A stretch of DNA of 61,212 bases from contig VAYN01000008.1 of assembly GCA_005885405.1 (NCBI GenBank), positions 46,922 through 108,133 of the forward strand, given 5' to 3'. The notes under the pieces are model-generated. The model was not told the origin of the DNA and ran no database searches. It worked only from the letters and a program-made list of their open reading frames with translations. The translations under genes and the position numbers were made by a program. This DNA is from Actinomycetota bacterium. GTDB lineage: Bacteria > Actinomycetota > Thermoleophilia > Solirubrobacterales > 70-9. Below are positions 17,588 through 26,265 of the stretch, one piece after another (positions within the stretch are counted from its first letter, which is position 1; every line of letters begins with the position of its first letter).

Positions 17588-17787
17588 AAGATCTTGTGCT
17601 TAGCCGGGTGACAGGAAGACCGTGGTGAATTTGGCACCCGCGGCGTGACGGCTAATCGATCCAGCCCAGGCCGGTACTCGAGTGGAACATCGCGCGGATG
17701 CAGATGAACCTGACTGCAAGGAGACGAAGAATGGGATGGAGATTCCGGCCGCGCCCGATGTGCGCTTTCTTCTACGCCGTCTAAATG

Positions 17788-17819
17788 GAAGGGGGCCGGG
17801 ATCTCTCCCGGCCCCCTTC
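17788..17819 (-). terminator. GAGA-tetraloop hairpin terminator after 17866-18489
   Basis: GAAGGGGGCCGGGA (17788-17801) pairs perfectly with TCCCGGCCCCCTTC (17806-17819), giving 14 bp with loop GAGA on the reverse strand. CATTTAG follows. It lies 46 bases past the stop. Confidence 0.75.
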
Positions 17820-17865
17820 GTATTGCTCTTGAACCCGGTGCAGAACTGCGTGGGTTCTCAGCTGG

Positions 17866-18489
17866 CTAGAGGTAGAACAGCTCCCCGCTAGCGGCTTTGA
17901 CTGTGGTCGTTCCGGTGTAAGCGCCGTTGGTGTGTTCGCCAACGGTCAGCGGGCAGATACCCGTTGAGGTTGTGACTTTGACTTTGATGTTGGTCGAGTT
18001 GGTCGTCACAGTGATGTCGCGGTTCGGCGAGGTGCCACCGGTCGCGAAGGACTGGCCGTTGATGCCGGTCTGGTTCGAAACGTCCATCACGCATTTACCG
18101 AAGGCGCTGCTGGCGGTCACAGTGATCCCGCCCGAGGTGCAGCTTTGCAGCGTCACGTTCGCCGAGTTGGCGTCGAAGACATACTGGCAGCCAGTGGTGT
18201 CGACGGTCGCCCCAACGAACCCGAACGCGGTGCAGCCGCTGTATTCCGGGTGCATTTCCTGGGTTTTGGCTGTAGCAGCCGTGGTGGTGCCGGTGAATTT
18301 AGCCGTCGTGCAGGTGATCGACGAGCCTGTCACGGTGAATTTGTGCGAGGTCGCCTGTTCGCCGGTCACTTTGACGCCGGCGCCGGCGCTCGCGTGGAAT
18401 TCAGCCGCGGCCGCCGACGAGACGCCGACGAAAGCGGTGAGGGCTGCGATCGCGACTGCGAGCAGGCCCAGGGTCTTGAGATGCTTCAT
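17866..18489 (-). CDS. Small secreted protein, paralogue 4 (MKHLK type)
   Basis: 207 residues from the ATG at 18489, where AAGGAGAAATA precedes the start and MKHLKTLGLLAVAIAAL begins the signal peptide. The longer frame to 18651 would run through the leader and is rejected. It is closely similar to paralogue 3 (GEQATSHKFTVTGSSITC, MHPEYSGCTAFGFVGATV, TTGCQYVFDANS, SSAFGKCVMDVSNQTG, GICPLTVGEHTNG) but ends SGELFYL instead of SDIWYE. Paralogues 3 and 4 are adjacent and in the same orientation, each with its own promoter, leader hairpin (GGCGCATGTGCGCC here) and terminator, so they are separate transcription units made by tandem duplication. Function unknown. Confidence 0.85.
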   Translation of the reverse strand: MKHLKTLGLLAVAIAALTAFVGVSSAAAAEFHASAGAGVKVTGEQATSHKFTVTGSSITCTTAKFTGTTTAATAKTQEMHPEYSGCTAFGFVGATVDTTGCQYVFDANSANVTLQSCTSGGITVTASSAFGKCVMDVSNQTGINGQSFATGGTSPNRDITVTTNSTNIKVKVTTSTGICPLTVGEHTNGAYTGTTTVKAASGELFYL

Positions 18490-18641
18490 TATTTCTCCTT
18501 GTGATTGGGCGCATGTGCGCCTATCCAGGGGTCGCGGTGAGCTAGAGAAGCCGCGGCCCCGTTTCAACAAGCGGAGAAGACAGGCGGTGCCCGTACGACT
18601 CCGCTCCCCTGTCGGGTGACATTTGGCACTCGACGTCCCTA

Positions 18642-18670
18642 TTCCTAACATGGGTTTTTGTAACAGTCAA
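18642..18670 (-). promoter_or_regulatory. Promoter of 17866-18489
   Basis: TTGACT (reverse of 18665-18670), 17-base spacer, TAGGAA (reverse of 18642-18647). An imperfect inverted repeat GGGTGACATTTGGCACTC (18614-18631) lies just past the expected transcription start. Confidence 0.65.
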
Positions 18671-19036
18671 GTTTTTTTATAGGAAACTTCTAGACTCATC
18701 CGTGCCTTGGTGAGCTTCCTCTGGAGCGCTTCTGAAAGCGCCCGTGCGGAGGGAGGGGACAGACGGCGCATGGCATTGATTGGCGCGTTCGCAAATGCGG
18801 TTTTCTGCGTTTTGCAGGAGCATCTTGGGTCTGATCTCCAATTTTGGCCAGCAAAAGGAACCGCTGGTACCGAAAGAAACACCCGTTAATGAAGAAACCG
18901 AGATGATTTCCCTGTGTTATGGCCGAAGGGAGTCCATCTCCTTGTAGCTCCCTTCGAGATTCGGTCTTAAGTGGTCGAATGAGCTAGTCCCGATCAGGGC
19001 CCCGGCTTCGGTCGGGGCCCAGACGGGCAGCACCTA
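18671..19036. other. Intergenic stretch without a supported gene
   Basis: A 71-codon reverse frame (18667-18882) and a 60-codon forward frame (18707-18889) overlap here; neither has a ribosome binding site or familiar sequence. A GC hairpin (GGCCCCG ... CGGGGCC, about 18998-19019) lies just past the end of the kinase gene and may act as its terminator, though no T tract follows. Confidence 0.4.
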
Positions 19037-20566
19037 TCAGTCGATCAGCTTCACGTCGCTGATCTCGACCTGGTAGCGGCCTTCCTGTTCCTGCGAGGGG
19101 GCCGCTTTCGTGAACCAGAGCAGGAAGTACTTCGCCGGCGACCCGAGGTGGAGCTCGATCTCCTCGCTCTTCTGAGCGTCGGTGACGTCGCCGACCGGTT
19201 CGCCCCATTCGGAGAGCTCTTGCGGGGGACCGGAGGGGGAGGCGTAGATCTCGGCATCCCAGCCGGGGGAGGGGGACTGGACGATCATTGCCTGCGGCGA
19301 AGTGGTCGCCTTGGTGACGACATAGAGGCCAACGCCGGGGTTGGGACCAGACTTCGTGCCGGCGAAGTCCTCGCTGTCGTAGTGCTCGCTGCTCCAGGCG
19401 GTCGTCGTCGGATCCCCGTCGACGGCGAAGCTGACGGTTTCGGGGTCCTCCGATTCGTCTCCCTGTGGGTCGTAGTCGGAGGCTTCGGCGAGCGGCACCG
19501 TTGAGCCCTTCCCGTTGAGGGCGCCACCGCCGCCCGGGCCGTTGCCGCTGCCGACCAGCTGCACCGCGAGCAGGATCGCGCCCGCGACCAGCACCAGGAC
19601 GCCGATCGCCAGCCAGGAGCGGCGGCCGCCACCCCCGCTGCCGAGCTTGCGTTCGGCGGGCGGAACCGCGTCGAGGATGCTCGTCGCCTCGCCGGTGGCG
19701 CCGCCGGCCCGGGCCGCCTCGACCTCGAGCGCGGTGGAGAGATCGTCGATCAGCTCGCCGACCCGCTGGTAGCGCTGGTCGGGGTCCTTGGCGGTCGCCC
19801 GCTCGACCACCATCGCCGCCGCGGCTGAGAGCTCCGGCCGGCCCCCCTGGACGTCGGGCAACTCCTCGTTGACGTGTTTCATCGCCACCCCGACCTGGCT
19901 GTCGGCATGGAAGGGGACCTGCCCGACCAGCATCTCGTAGAGGACGACGCCGAGCGAGTAGATGTCGGAGCGCTGGTCGACCGGGTGGCCCATCGCCTGC
20001 TCGGGGGCGACGTAGTCGGTGGTGCCGAGGACGCGGCCGGTTGCCGTCATCCCGTCCTGCTCTAGCTGGCGCGAGATCCCGAAATCGGTCAGCTTCGCCC
20101 GCCCCTCGGCGTCGATGAGGACGTTCTGCGGCTTGATGTCGCGGTGGACCATGTTGCGCGCGTGGGCGACCGTCAGCCCGCGGGCGATCTCGATCGCGTA
20201 GGCGAGCGCCTCCTGCGGGTCGAGCGCCCCGATCCGGTTGATCCGCTGCTTCAGCGTCTCCCCTTCGACGTACTCGAAGACGATGTAGGGGTGGCCGCCG
20301 TCCTCGCCGGCGTCGATCACGGCGACGACGTTTGGGTGGGAGAGCTTCGCCACTGCCCGCGCCTCCTGGCGGAAGCGCTCGAGCTGGTCGGCCTGCTCGG
20401 ACATCTCCCGGTGCATCACCTTCACCGCGACCTGGCGGTCGAGCGTCGTGTCCCGCGCCAGGTAGACGGTCGACATGCCGCCGCTGCCAAGCTTCGCCTC
20501 CAGCTTGTAACGGCCGGATAGCACGGTCCCGATCATCTGCGAGCTAGTGGAGGGGCGGTTGGGCAC
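19037..20566 (-). CDS. Transmembrane Ser/Thr protein kinase with extracellular beta-rich domain
   Basis: 509 residues. The kinase domain covers about 17-280: glycine loop [12 protein letters not shown], lysine in VAVKVMH, catalytic HRDIKPQN, metal-binding DFGIS, and APEQ in the activation segment, so it should be active. One membrane helix lies near residues 318-340 ([20 protein letters not shown]). The extracellular 150 residues have no PASTA repeats; they resemble a galactose-binding/discoidin-like sandwich ([28 protein letters not shown]), which could sense glycan (inference). The frame opens with GTG at 20566; an ATG at codon 11 is the alternative, and neither has a strong ribosome binding site. 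The only other kinase in the window (57764-59623) carries PASTA repeats instead. Confidence 0.85.
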   Translation of the reverse strand: MPNRPSTSSQMIGTVLSGRYKLEAKLGSGGMSTVYLARDTTLDRQVAVKVMHREMSEQADQLERFRQEARAVAKLSHPNVVAVIDAGEDGGHPYIVFEYVEGETLKQRINRIGALDPQEALAYAIEIARGLTVAHARNMVHRDIKPQNVLIDAEGRAKLTDFGISRQLEQDGMTATGRVLGTTDYVAPEQAMGHPVDQRSDIYSLGVVLYEMLVGQVPFHADSQVGVAMKHVNEELPDVQGGRPELSAAAAMVVERATAKDPDQRYQRVGELIDDLSTALEVEAARAGGATGEATSILDAVPPAERKLGSGGGGRRSWLAIGVLVLVAGAILLAVQLVGSGNGPGGGGALNGKGSTVPLAEASDYDPQGDESEDPETVSFAVDGDPTTTAWSSEHYDSEDFAGTKSGPNPGVGLYVVTKATTSPQAMIVQSPSPGWDAEIYASPSGPPQELSEWGEPVGDVTDAQKSEEIELHLGSPAKYFLLWFTKAAPSQEQEGRYQVEISDVKLID

Positions 20567-20607
20567 TTACGCCGCCAACGTTACGACGCATCGCCCCGTA
20601 GGGCGGC

Positions 20608-21606
20608 TTAGACGATCCTGCGTGGTCCATCGGTTGCGCGCCCGACCCGCTTCGCGGCGGGATAGTGCGCTTGCAGCAGCTCCAGCGCGGCGGCCTCGTC
20701 AGCAGCGGGGACGACGACGCAGAAGCCGCAGCCCATGTTGAAGACCTCGCTCATCTCCCCGTCGGAGACGCCGCCCTGCCCTTGGATCAGCTCGAAGACC
20801 GGCGGCACCGGCAGTGGGTCGTCGATCTCGTAGCCGACATCGGCGGCGAGCCGGAGCAGGTTCTTGGTGCCGCCGGAGGTGATGTGGGCGAGGCCGCGGA
20901 CGTCGACCGCGGAGCGCAGCAGCTCGACGATCGGCTTGACATAGATCTCGGTCGGCTCGAGCAGGACGTCGCCGAGCGGGCGGCCGAGGCGGTCGTCGTC
21001 GAGCGGGATCTCGGCGAGGGCCGAGCGGGCGAGCGTGTAGCCGTTGGAGTGCAGGCCGGTGGAGGGGAGGCCGATGACGACGTCGCCCGGCTCGACCGCG
21101 GAGCCGTCCACGATCGCGTCGAGGGCGACGGTCCCGAAGCAGGCGCCGGAGACGTCGACGCCGCGGACCAGCTGCCCGAGCTGGGCAAGCTCGCCGCCGG
21201 GGATCTCGATCCCCGCCTTCTCGGCGCCGGCGGCGAGGCCAACGCCGATTTCCTCGCAGACCGCCGGGTCGGCCTTCTCGATCGCGATGTAGTCGAGCAT
21301 CGCCAGTGGCTCGGCACCGACGCAGATGACGTCGTTGACGTTCATCGCCACGCAGTCGATCCCGACCGTGTCGAAGCGGCCGAGCTGCTCGGCGAGGACG
21401 AGCTTGGTGCCGACGCCGTCGGTCGAGAGCGCGATCCCCATCTCCTCGCCGATCTTGATCACGCTCGCGTAGTGCCCCGGAAGCGGCACCTGCGCCGAGG
21501 GCCGTCCAAGGTTGATCGCGCCCAGCGCCCGCACCAGGCCGGCCACGGCCGAGTCCGCCGCCCCCTGGTCGACTCCGGCCTTCGCGTAGGCGTCGCTCGC
21601 GCTCAC
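20608..21606 (-). CDS. purM: Phosphoribosylformylglycinamidine cyclo-ligase (AIR synthetase)
   Basis: A 332-residue protein, close to the usual 340-350. It catalyses the ATP-dependent ring closure of FGAM to aminoimidazole ribonucleotide, step five of purine biosynthesis, in the cytoplasm. Diagnostic segments are DAYAKAGVD at the N-terminus, STDGVGTKLVLAEQLGRFDT, the conserved DCVAMNVNDVICVGAEPL, GLPSTGLHSNGYTL, HITSGGTKNLLRLA (family consensus HITGGG) and EVFNMGCGFCVVV near the end. GTG is the start, and its first bases overlap the stop of the upstream uppP frame (21603-21606), suggesting coupled translation with a cell-envelope gene rather than with other pur genes. Confidence 0.95.
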   Translation of the reverse strand: MSASDAYAKAGVDQGAADSAVAGLVRALGAINLGRPSAQVPLPGHYASVIKIGEEMGIALSTDGVGTKLVLAEQLGRFDTVGIDCVAMNVNDVICVGAEPLAMLDYIAIEKADPAVCEEIGVGLAAGAEKAGIEIPGGELAQLGQLVRGVDVSGACFGTVALDAIVDGSAVEPGDVVIGLPSTGLHSNGYTLARSALAEIPLDDDRLGRPLGDVLLEPTEIYVKPIVELLRSAVDVRGLAHITSGGTKNLLRLAADVGYEIDDPLPVPPVFELIQGQGGVSDGEMSEVFNMGCGFCVVVPAADEAAALELLQAHYPAAKRVGRATDGPRRIV

Positions 21607-22400
21607 TTGCGCCCTAGCTTTGCAAGAACGACGGAGGCGAGGCCGAACCGATAGGCCGCATACGGCCAGAGCGCGCGGTCGCGCTCGACCAGCTCGATCA
21701 GCCGCTGCGAGGCGAGGGTTGAGGCGAAGGAGGCGGCGATGCCGAGGGCGAGGCCGCGGCGCAGCTCCGGCGTCGTCCCGCGGCGGGCGAGGCGGGTGCC
21801 CTTCAGGGCCGTGGCGCCGACGATGATCGGCAGCGCGATCGTGCGCGAGAGCAGGTTCGCCTGGTCGCGCGAGAAGCGCCGCCAGCGCGCCGCCGCCAGG
21901 GTGACGCCGTTGCGGGAGACGCCGGGCGCCAGCGCCGCCGCCTGCGCGACTCCGAGCGCCAGCCCGTCGAGCGGGGTCGCGTCGCCACGGCCGCGCCGTT
22001 GCGGTCGGCGGTCGGCGATCAACATCGCGGCGGCCCCTGCAATCAGCCCGTAGGCCGTCGCCCGCGGGCCGCCCAGGTGGCGCTCGATCGGGCGCTCGAG
22101 CGTGTAGCCGACGACTGCCGCCGGCAGGAAGGAGAGCCCGAGCAGGAGCGCCCGCCGCCCGTCGAAGTGGCGCAGCTCCTCGGCGATCAGTCGCCGCTGG
22201 CCGATCAGCAGCGCCGCGGCGGCGCCGGTGTGGAGGGCGACCTCGAAGCTCTTGCGCAGCTCCGGGTCGATCGCCTCCCAGTCCCAGCCCGCGAGCCAGG
22301 GGACGAGGACGATGTGGGCCGAGCTCGAGACCGGCAGCAGCTCCGCCGGACCCTGGACGAAGCCGAGCGCGACGGCGCGCCGAGCCGGGAGGCCGCTCAA
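21603..22400 (-). CDS. uppP: Undecaprenyl-diphosphate phosphatase (BacA/UppP family)
   Basis: A 265-residue polytopic membrane protein. It dephosphorylates undecaprenyl diphosphate to recycle the lipid carrier of peptidoglycan and polysaccharide synthesis. Both family motifs are present: GPAELLPVSSSAH (family EGxTEFLPxSSxxH) near residues 17-29, and LAPGVSRNGVT (family PGxSRSGxT) near 160-170. Several hydrophobic helices separate them. The SRNG in place of SRSG is a mild deviation. It lies between dedA and purM with four-base overlaps on each side, so the three genes probably form one operon. Confidence 0.9.
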   Translation of the reverse strand: MSGLPARRAVALGFVQGPAELLPVSSSAHIVLVPWLAGWDWEAIDPELRKSFEVALHTGAAAALLIGQRRLIAEELRHFDGRRALLLGLSFLPAAVVGYTLERPIERHLGGPRATAYGLIAGAAAMLIADRRPQRRGRGDATPLDGLALGVAQAAALAPGVSRNGVTLAAARWRRFSRDQANLLSRTIALPIIVGATALKGTRLARRGTTPELRRGLALGIAASFASTLASQRLIELVERDRALWPYAAYRFGLASVVLAKLGRK

Positions 22401-23059
22401 GCCTCGGTGGCGCTCGCCGCTTCAGCCGGAGGACGCCGGCGGCGCTTGATCAGCAGGTAGACGATCCCGGCGACGATCGCCAGGGCGACGACATAGTCCA
22501 GGTAGTGGAGGTGGTCGCGCCACTCTTCCCAGTTCTCGCCGACGCTCTTGCCGATCAACGCCAGCATCAAGACCCAGGGGATGCAGCCGGCCAGCGTGTA
22601 GGCAGTGAAGCGCCAGAACGGCATTTTCGCGACTCCGGCGGGAAGCGAGATGAAGGTGCGGACGATCGGCAGCATCCGCGAGAAGAAGACGGTCGCGTCG
22701 CCGTGGCGGGCGAACCAGTCGTCGGCCCACTTCAGGTGCTTGGGGCTGATGTGGATCAGCTTGTTTTTTTCCAGCAGGTCGATGCGGCCGTAGTAGCCGA
22801 CCGCGTAGGCGATCCAGGAGCCGACGAGGTTGCCGAGGACGCCGGCGGCGACGACCCCGAACAGGGTCAGGTCGCCGGCGGCGACGCTGGAGCCGGCGAA
22901 GAGCATGATCGCCTCGCTCGGGACCGGCAGGCAGGCGGACTCGAGCGTCATCAGGAAGAACACGGCGGGCAGGCCGGTGCTGCTGATGAAGTCGGTTCCC
23001 CAGTTGACGATCGGGTCGAGGAAGAAGTCGGTGACGCTGGCGAGGAGGGTGGGGGGCAT
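22397..23059 (-). CDS. DedA-family membrane protein
   Basis: About 220 residues from the ATG at 23059; a TTG at 23098 could add 13 residues but has no ribosome binding site. It shows DedA/SNARE-associated motifs: LESACLPVPSEAIMLFAGS near the N-terminus, FFSRMLPIVRTFISLPAGVA in the middle, and a closing membrane helix followed by a basic tail (LIKRRRRPP). DedA proteins act as lipid-carrier or phospholipid flippases; some return undecaprenyl phosphate to the cytoplasmic face, which fits the overlapping uppP gene downstream (inference from context). It is divergent from the polysaccharide cluster starting at 23115, with a 55-base shared control region. Confidence 0.88.
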   Translation of the reverse strand: MPPTLLASVTDFFLDPIVNWGTDFISSTGLPAVFFLMTLESACLPVPSEAIMLFAGSSVAAGDLTLFGVVAAGVLGNLVGSWIAYAVGYYGRIDLLEKNKLIHISPKHLKWADDWFARHGDATVFFSRMLPIVRTFISLPAGVAKMPFWRFTAYTLAGCIPWVLMLALIGKSVGENWEEWRDHLHYLDYVVALAIVAGIVYLLIKRRRRPPAEAASATEA

Positions 23060-23114
23060 TCGTGAGGGCGGGATTCTAGGGAGAGCGCTAAGCAGCAACT
23101 AAACTGAGGCGTTC

Positions 23115-25004
23115 ATGCGCCGGTTGAACCACCCCGTCTATCGCAACCGGGTTCTACAGGTGGCGGCCGACGCCGTGCTCGTCGCGCTGGCCTATTTCCT
23201 CGCCTTCCAGCTGCGCTTCCTCGACCAGCCGCACGGCTGGCCGCACCGATATGAGGTGCTGTTCGCGCAGTCGGTCGGCTTCGTCGTCGCCGGCAAGTTG
23301 ATCGTGTTCGCCGGCTTTGGGCTCTACCAGAAGTGGTGGCGCTACGTCAGCGGTCGTGACTTCATGCTGATCTTCCGCGCCGTCGCCGTCGCCAGCGCCC
23401 TGCTGGTCGTTGTCTTCGCCGTCGCCAAGCCCTTCGAGCACACGCTGCCGCGCTCGGTCGAGGTGATCGACTTCATCCTCACCCTGATCCTGATCGCCGG
23501 CGCCCGCCTTGCCGTCCGCCTCATCGTCGAACGCCCGAGCCGCGGTGCGCGCCTGCCCAAGCACGAGGTCCTCGTCGTCGGCGCCGGCTCCGGCGGCCAG
23601 ATGGTGGTGCGGGAGCTGCAGCTGAACCCCAACCTCGGAGCCACCGCGATCGGGTTCGTCGACGACGACCCGCGCAAGCGGGGGATGCGGATGCTGGGAC
23701 TGAAGGTGCTGGGCTCGACCAAGCAGATGGACAGGATCCTCGACGAGACCAAACCCGACGAGGTCGTGATCGCGATCCCCTCGGCGCCGGGGAACCTGCG
23801 CGGTCGCATCGTCGCCGCCTGCCGCGACCGCGAGATCGCCGTCCGCACCCTGCCGACCGTCTTCGAGCTCCTGCGCGGCGGCGTCCAGCTCAACAAACAG
23901 CTGCGCGAGGTGCGGGTCGAGGACGTGCTCGGGCGCGAGCCGATCGTCCGCGAGCTCGACCGCGTCGGCGCCTACCTGCGCGACCGCATCGTCCTCGTCA
24001 CCGGCGCCGGCGGCTCGATCGGCTCCGAGCTCTGCCGCCAGATCGCCCAGGTGAAACCGCGGCTGCTGGTGATGCTCGACCACGCCGAGGACAACCTCTT
24101 CGAGATCGACCGCGAGATGGTCGAGGAGCGCCACTTCGCCAGCTGCGAGTCGGTCCTCGCCGACTGCAAGGAGCCGCACCGGATGCTGGAGGTGATGCAG
24201 CGCTTCAAGCCCGACGTCGTCTTCCACGCCGCTGCCTATAAGCACGTGCCGCTGATGGAGGCAAACCCACTGGAGGCGGTCCGCAACAACGCGATCGCAA
24301 CTCGGGTCACCGCCGAGACCGCGGCCGCCTCGAAGGTGGAGCGCTTCGTCCTCATCTCGACTGACAAGGCGGTCAACCCGAAGACGGTGATGGGCGCCTC
24401 GAAGGCGATGGCCGAGTGGATCGTCCAGGCGGCCGGCGAGAAGTACCCGGAAACGCGCTTTGCCTCGGTCCGCTTCGGCAACGTCCTCGCCTCCTCGGGC
24501 AGCGTCGTCCCGATCTTCCGCAGCCAGATCGAGCGCGGCGGCCCAGTCACCGTCACCCACCCGGAGATGACGCGGTACTTCATGACGATCCCGGAGGCGG
24601 TGCAGCTGGTGATCCGCACCGGCGACATCGGCGCCGGCAAGGGCGAGGTCTTCGTCCTCGACATGGGCGAGCCGGTGAAGATCGTCGACCTCGCCCACAA
24701 CATGATCAGGCTCGCCGGCTACGAGCCCGAGCGGGACATCGCGGTCGAGTTCACGCAGCCGCGGCCGGGGGAGAAGCTGCACGAGACCCTCTTCTCCGAG
24801 GGGGAGGACGTACAGCCGACGGCGGCGCGGCGGATCAACCGGGCGGTGCGCAAGAAGGCGATCGACCAGGAGTGGGTCGAGTCGACGCTGAACTCGCTCG
24901 AACACTTGGTGATGGCCGGCGACGAGGCCAATCTGGCCGAGCGGGTGGTCGAGATGATCGCCTCGCCCGGCGGCGACGCTGCGACGGTCGTCCCCAACGA
25001 ATAG
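23115..25004 (+). CDS. Membrane nucleoside-diphosphate-sugar dehydratase/epimerase (CapD/PglF type)
   Basis: A 629-residue protein. Four membrane helices occupy about residues 10-125. A first Rossmann-like domain follows (VLVVGAGSGGQMVVRELQ, about 155-270), then the SDR catalytic domain with NAD-binding VTGAGGSIGSELCRQI near 295, DVVFHAAAYKHVPLMEANP, ISTDKAVNPKTVMGASK and SVRFGNVLASSGSVVPIF. This is the layout of UDP-GlcNAc 4,6-dehydratases such as PglF and WbpM; the TDK in place of a SYK triad is typical of the group. It opens the polysaccharide cluster and probably makes a 4-keto-6-deoxy sugar nucleotide for the repeat unit. The exact substrate cannot be read from sequence. Confidence 0.9.
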   Translation: MRRLNHPVYRNRVLQVAADAVLVALAYFLAFQLRFLDQPHGWPHRYEVLFAQSVGFVVAGKLIVFAGFGLYQKWWRYVSGRDFMLIFRAVAVASALLVVVFAVAKPFEHTLPRSVEVIDFILTLILIAGARLAVRLIVERPSRGARLPKHEVLVVGAGSGGQMVVRELQLNPNLGATAIGFVDDDPRKRGMRMLGLKVLGSTKQMDRILDETKPDEVVIAIPSAPGNLRGRIVAACRDREIAVRTLPTVFELLRGGVQLNKQLREVRVEDVLGREPIVRELDRVGAYLRDRIVLVTGAGGSIGSELCRQIAQVKPRLLVMLDHAEDNLFEIDREMVEERHFASCESVLADCKEPHRMLEVMQRFKPDVVFHAAAYKHVPLMEANPLEAVRNNAIATRVTAETAAASKVERFVLISTDKAVNPKTVMGASKAMAEWIVQAAGEKYPETRFASVRFGNVLASSGSVVPIFRSQIERGGPVTVTHPEMTRYFMTIPEAVQLVIRTGDIGAGKGEVFVLDMGEPVKIVDLAHNMIRLAGYEPERDIAVEFTQPRPGEKLHETLFSEGEDVQPTAARRINRAVRKKAIDQEWVESTLNSLEHLVMAGDEANLAERVVEMIASPGGDAATVVPNE

Positions 25005-25019
25005 CCTCTCGCAGCCACC

Positions 25020-25793
25020 TTGGTCCACGCGATCGAACAAATCGGCGCCTTCGCCGGGCTGGCCGCGTTCCTCGGGCTCGCCGTCCTTGCGCTCCTCTCG
25101 TTCACCCACGGGCGCGACATCCGCCGCCTGCGCGAGTGGGCCGGCTCGGCGCCCGAGCGCGACGCCGAGCGCAAGGAGCAGACCTCGACGATCGCGGCGC
25201 AGCGGGCCGAGGAGCTGCGGGCGCTGGAGGAGGCGCGGACGGCCGAACAGGAGACCGTCTCCAATCGCGAGGAGCGCCGTCGCCGACGCGAGGAAGGCGT
25301 GCCCGAGCAGAGCCGCGGCGAACGCCTGCGCGGCCGCTTCTCCGGTATCGGCGAGACCGCCTCGCGCCCGAGCTCCCTGGTCGCCCTCTTCGTCGTCATC
25401 CTCGCGATCGTCGGCGGAGCGGCCTACCTGCTGCTGGGAAGCGACGACGAAAGCAGCGGGGGCGGCAACTCCAAGCAGGCGGCGGCGAAGGTGAAGCCGG
25501 GGGAAATCGAGGTGACGGTGCTGAACGGCACCTCGGTCGACGGCCTGGCAGCGATCTACGGCGACAAAGTCGAGGCCAAGGGCTTCGAGCTCGGCGCGAT
25601 CAGCAATAGCAGCGCCAGCTTCGAAGACAGTGTCGTCATGTTCAAGCGCGGGCACAAGCCCGAAGCAAGCAAGGTGGCGAAGCAGGTCCGGATCGCGAAG
25701 CTGCAGCTGATGAACGGGGAAATCGAATCCGCCTCGGCCGGAGCCGACGTCGCCCTGATCGTCGGCGAGGACAATGCCGAAGCGGCCGAATGA
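25020..25793 (+). CDS. Membrane protein with LytR C-terminal domain
   Basis: About 257 residues; the frame opens with TTG at 25020 just after the upstream stop. It has an N-terminal membrane helix (about 5-25, GAFAGLAAFLGLAVLALL), then a long charged coiled region rich in Arg and Glu (about 30-105). A second helix (ALFVVILAIVGGAAYLLLG, about 120-140) precedes an extracellular LytR_C-type domain (EVTVLNGTSVDGLAAIYGDK, DVALIVGED). LytR_C domains accompany LCP enzymes that transfer glycopolymers to peptidoglycan, but the LCP catalytic domain is absent here. The position inside a polysaccharide cluster suggests a role in polymer attachment or length (inference). Its 3' end overlaps the next gene by 20 bases. 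Confidence 0.75.
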   Translation: MVHAIEQIGAFAGLAAFLGLAVLALLSFTHGRDIRRLREWAGSAPERDAERKEQTSTIAAQRAEELRALEEARTAEQETVSNREERRRRREEGVPEQSRGERLRGRFSGIGETASRPSSLVALFVVILAIVGGAAYLLLGSDDESSGGGNSKQAAAKVKPGEIEVTVLNGTSVDGLAAIYGDKVEAKGFELGAISNSSASFEDSVVMFKRGHKPEASKVAKQVRIAKLQLMNGEIESASAGADVALIVGEDNAEAAE

Positions 25794-26265
25794 CCTGCGG
25801 GAGCGTCTCTCCCCAGCAGCGGTCGTCTTCGCCCTCCTCGTCCTAGCCACCCTCGCCGCCTTCGCCTACTCGCAGCGGGTCAAGCGCGACCCGCTCGTAC
25901 TCGACAAAGTCAGCTTCGTCGGCGCCCCCGTCCTTGAACCCAAGGACCCCGTCCATCCCTTCACGCCGAACGGCGACTGCGTCTATGACCGGGTGCGGAT
26001 CCGCTTCCGGACGACGATCAGCGATGACGGCATGGTTCAGGTGATCAAGCCCGGCGGCAGGGTCGTCGTCACCCTCGACCGCGGCACCTTCCTCAAGCGC
26101 TACTCGTTCCACACCTACTACTGGGACGGCCGCCAGCGCGGCGGCGGCACCGCCCGCCCGGGCCGCTACAAGCTGCGGGTCAAGCTCGGCAGCGAGCGGA
26201 CGCTGGTGACGCCGGGCGTGATCCGCCTGCACCGGTCGTCGGAGAAGGCGAAGAGCCGGTGCTGA
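25774..26265 (+). CDS. Small single-span extracytoplasmic protein
   Basis: A 163-residue protein with one membrane helix (AAVVFALLVLATLAAFAY, about 14-31) and a beta-rich outer domain. PFTPNGDCVYDRVRIRF, followed by YYWDGRQRGGGTARPGRYKL, resembles the FlgD/Ig-like 'FSPNGDG..D...' module that often caps secreted proteins. It overlaps both neighbours (20 bases upstream, 7 downstream), so it is translated as part of the polysaccharide operon. Role unknown; possibly a scaffold for the polymerase encoded next. Confidence 0.7.
   Translation: MPKRPNDLRERLSPAAVVFALLVLATLAAFAYSQRVKRDPLVLDKVSFVGAPVLEPKDPVHPFTPNGDCVYDRVRIRFRTTISDDGMVQVIKPGGRVVVTLDRGTFLKRYSFHTYYWDGRQRGGGTARPGRYKLRVKLGSERTLVTPGVIRLHRSSEKAKSRC

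Noticed and set aside
18667-18889. Small overlapping frames on both strands (71 and 60 codons)
   Set aside because: No ribosome binding site, no recognisable sequence, and one overlaps a probable promoter.
23154-25850. 898-codon reverse-strand frame across the dehydratase and LytR_C genes
   Set aside because: It is antisense to genes with clear domains; the low-complexity Asp/Arg/Gly/Leu-rich translation is typical of GC-rich shadow frames.
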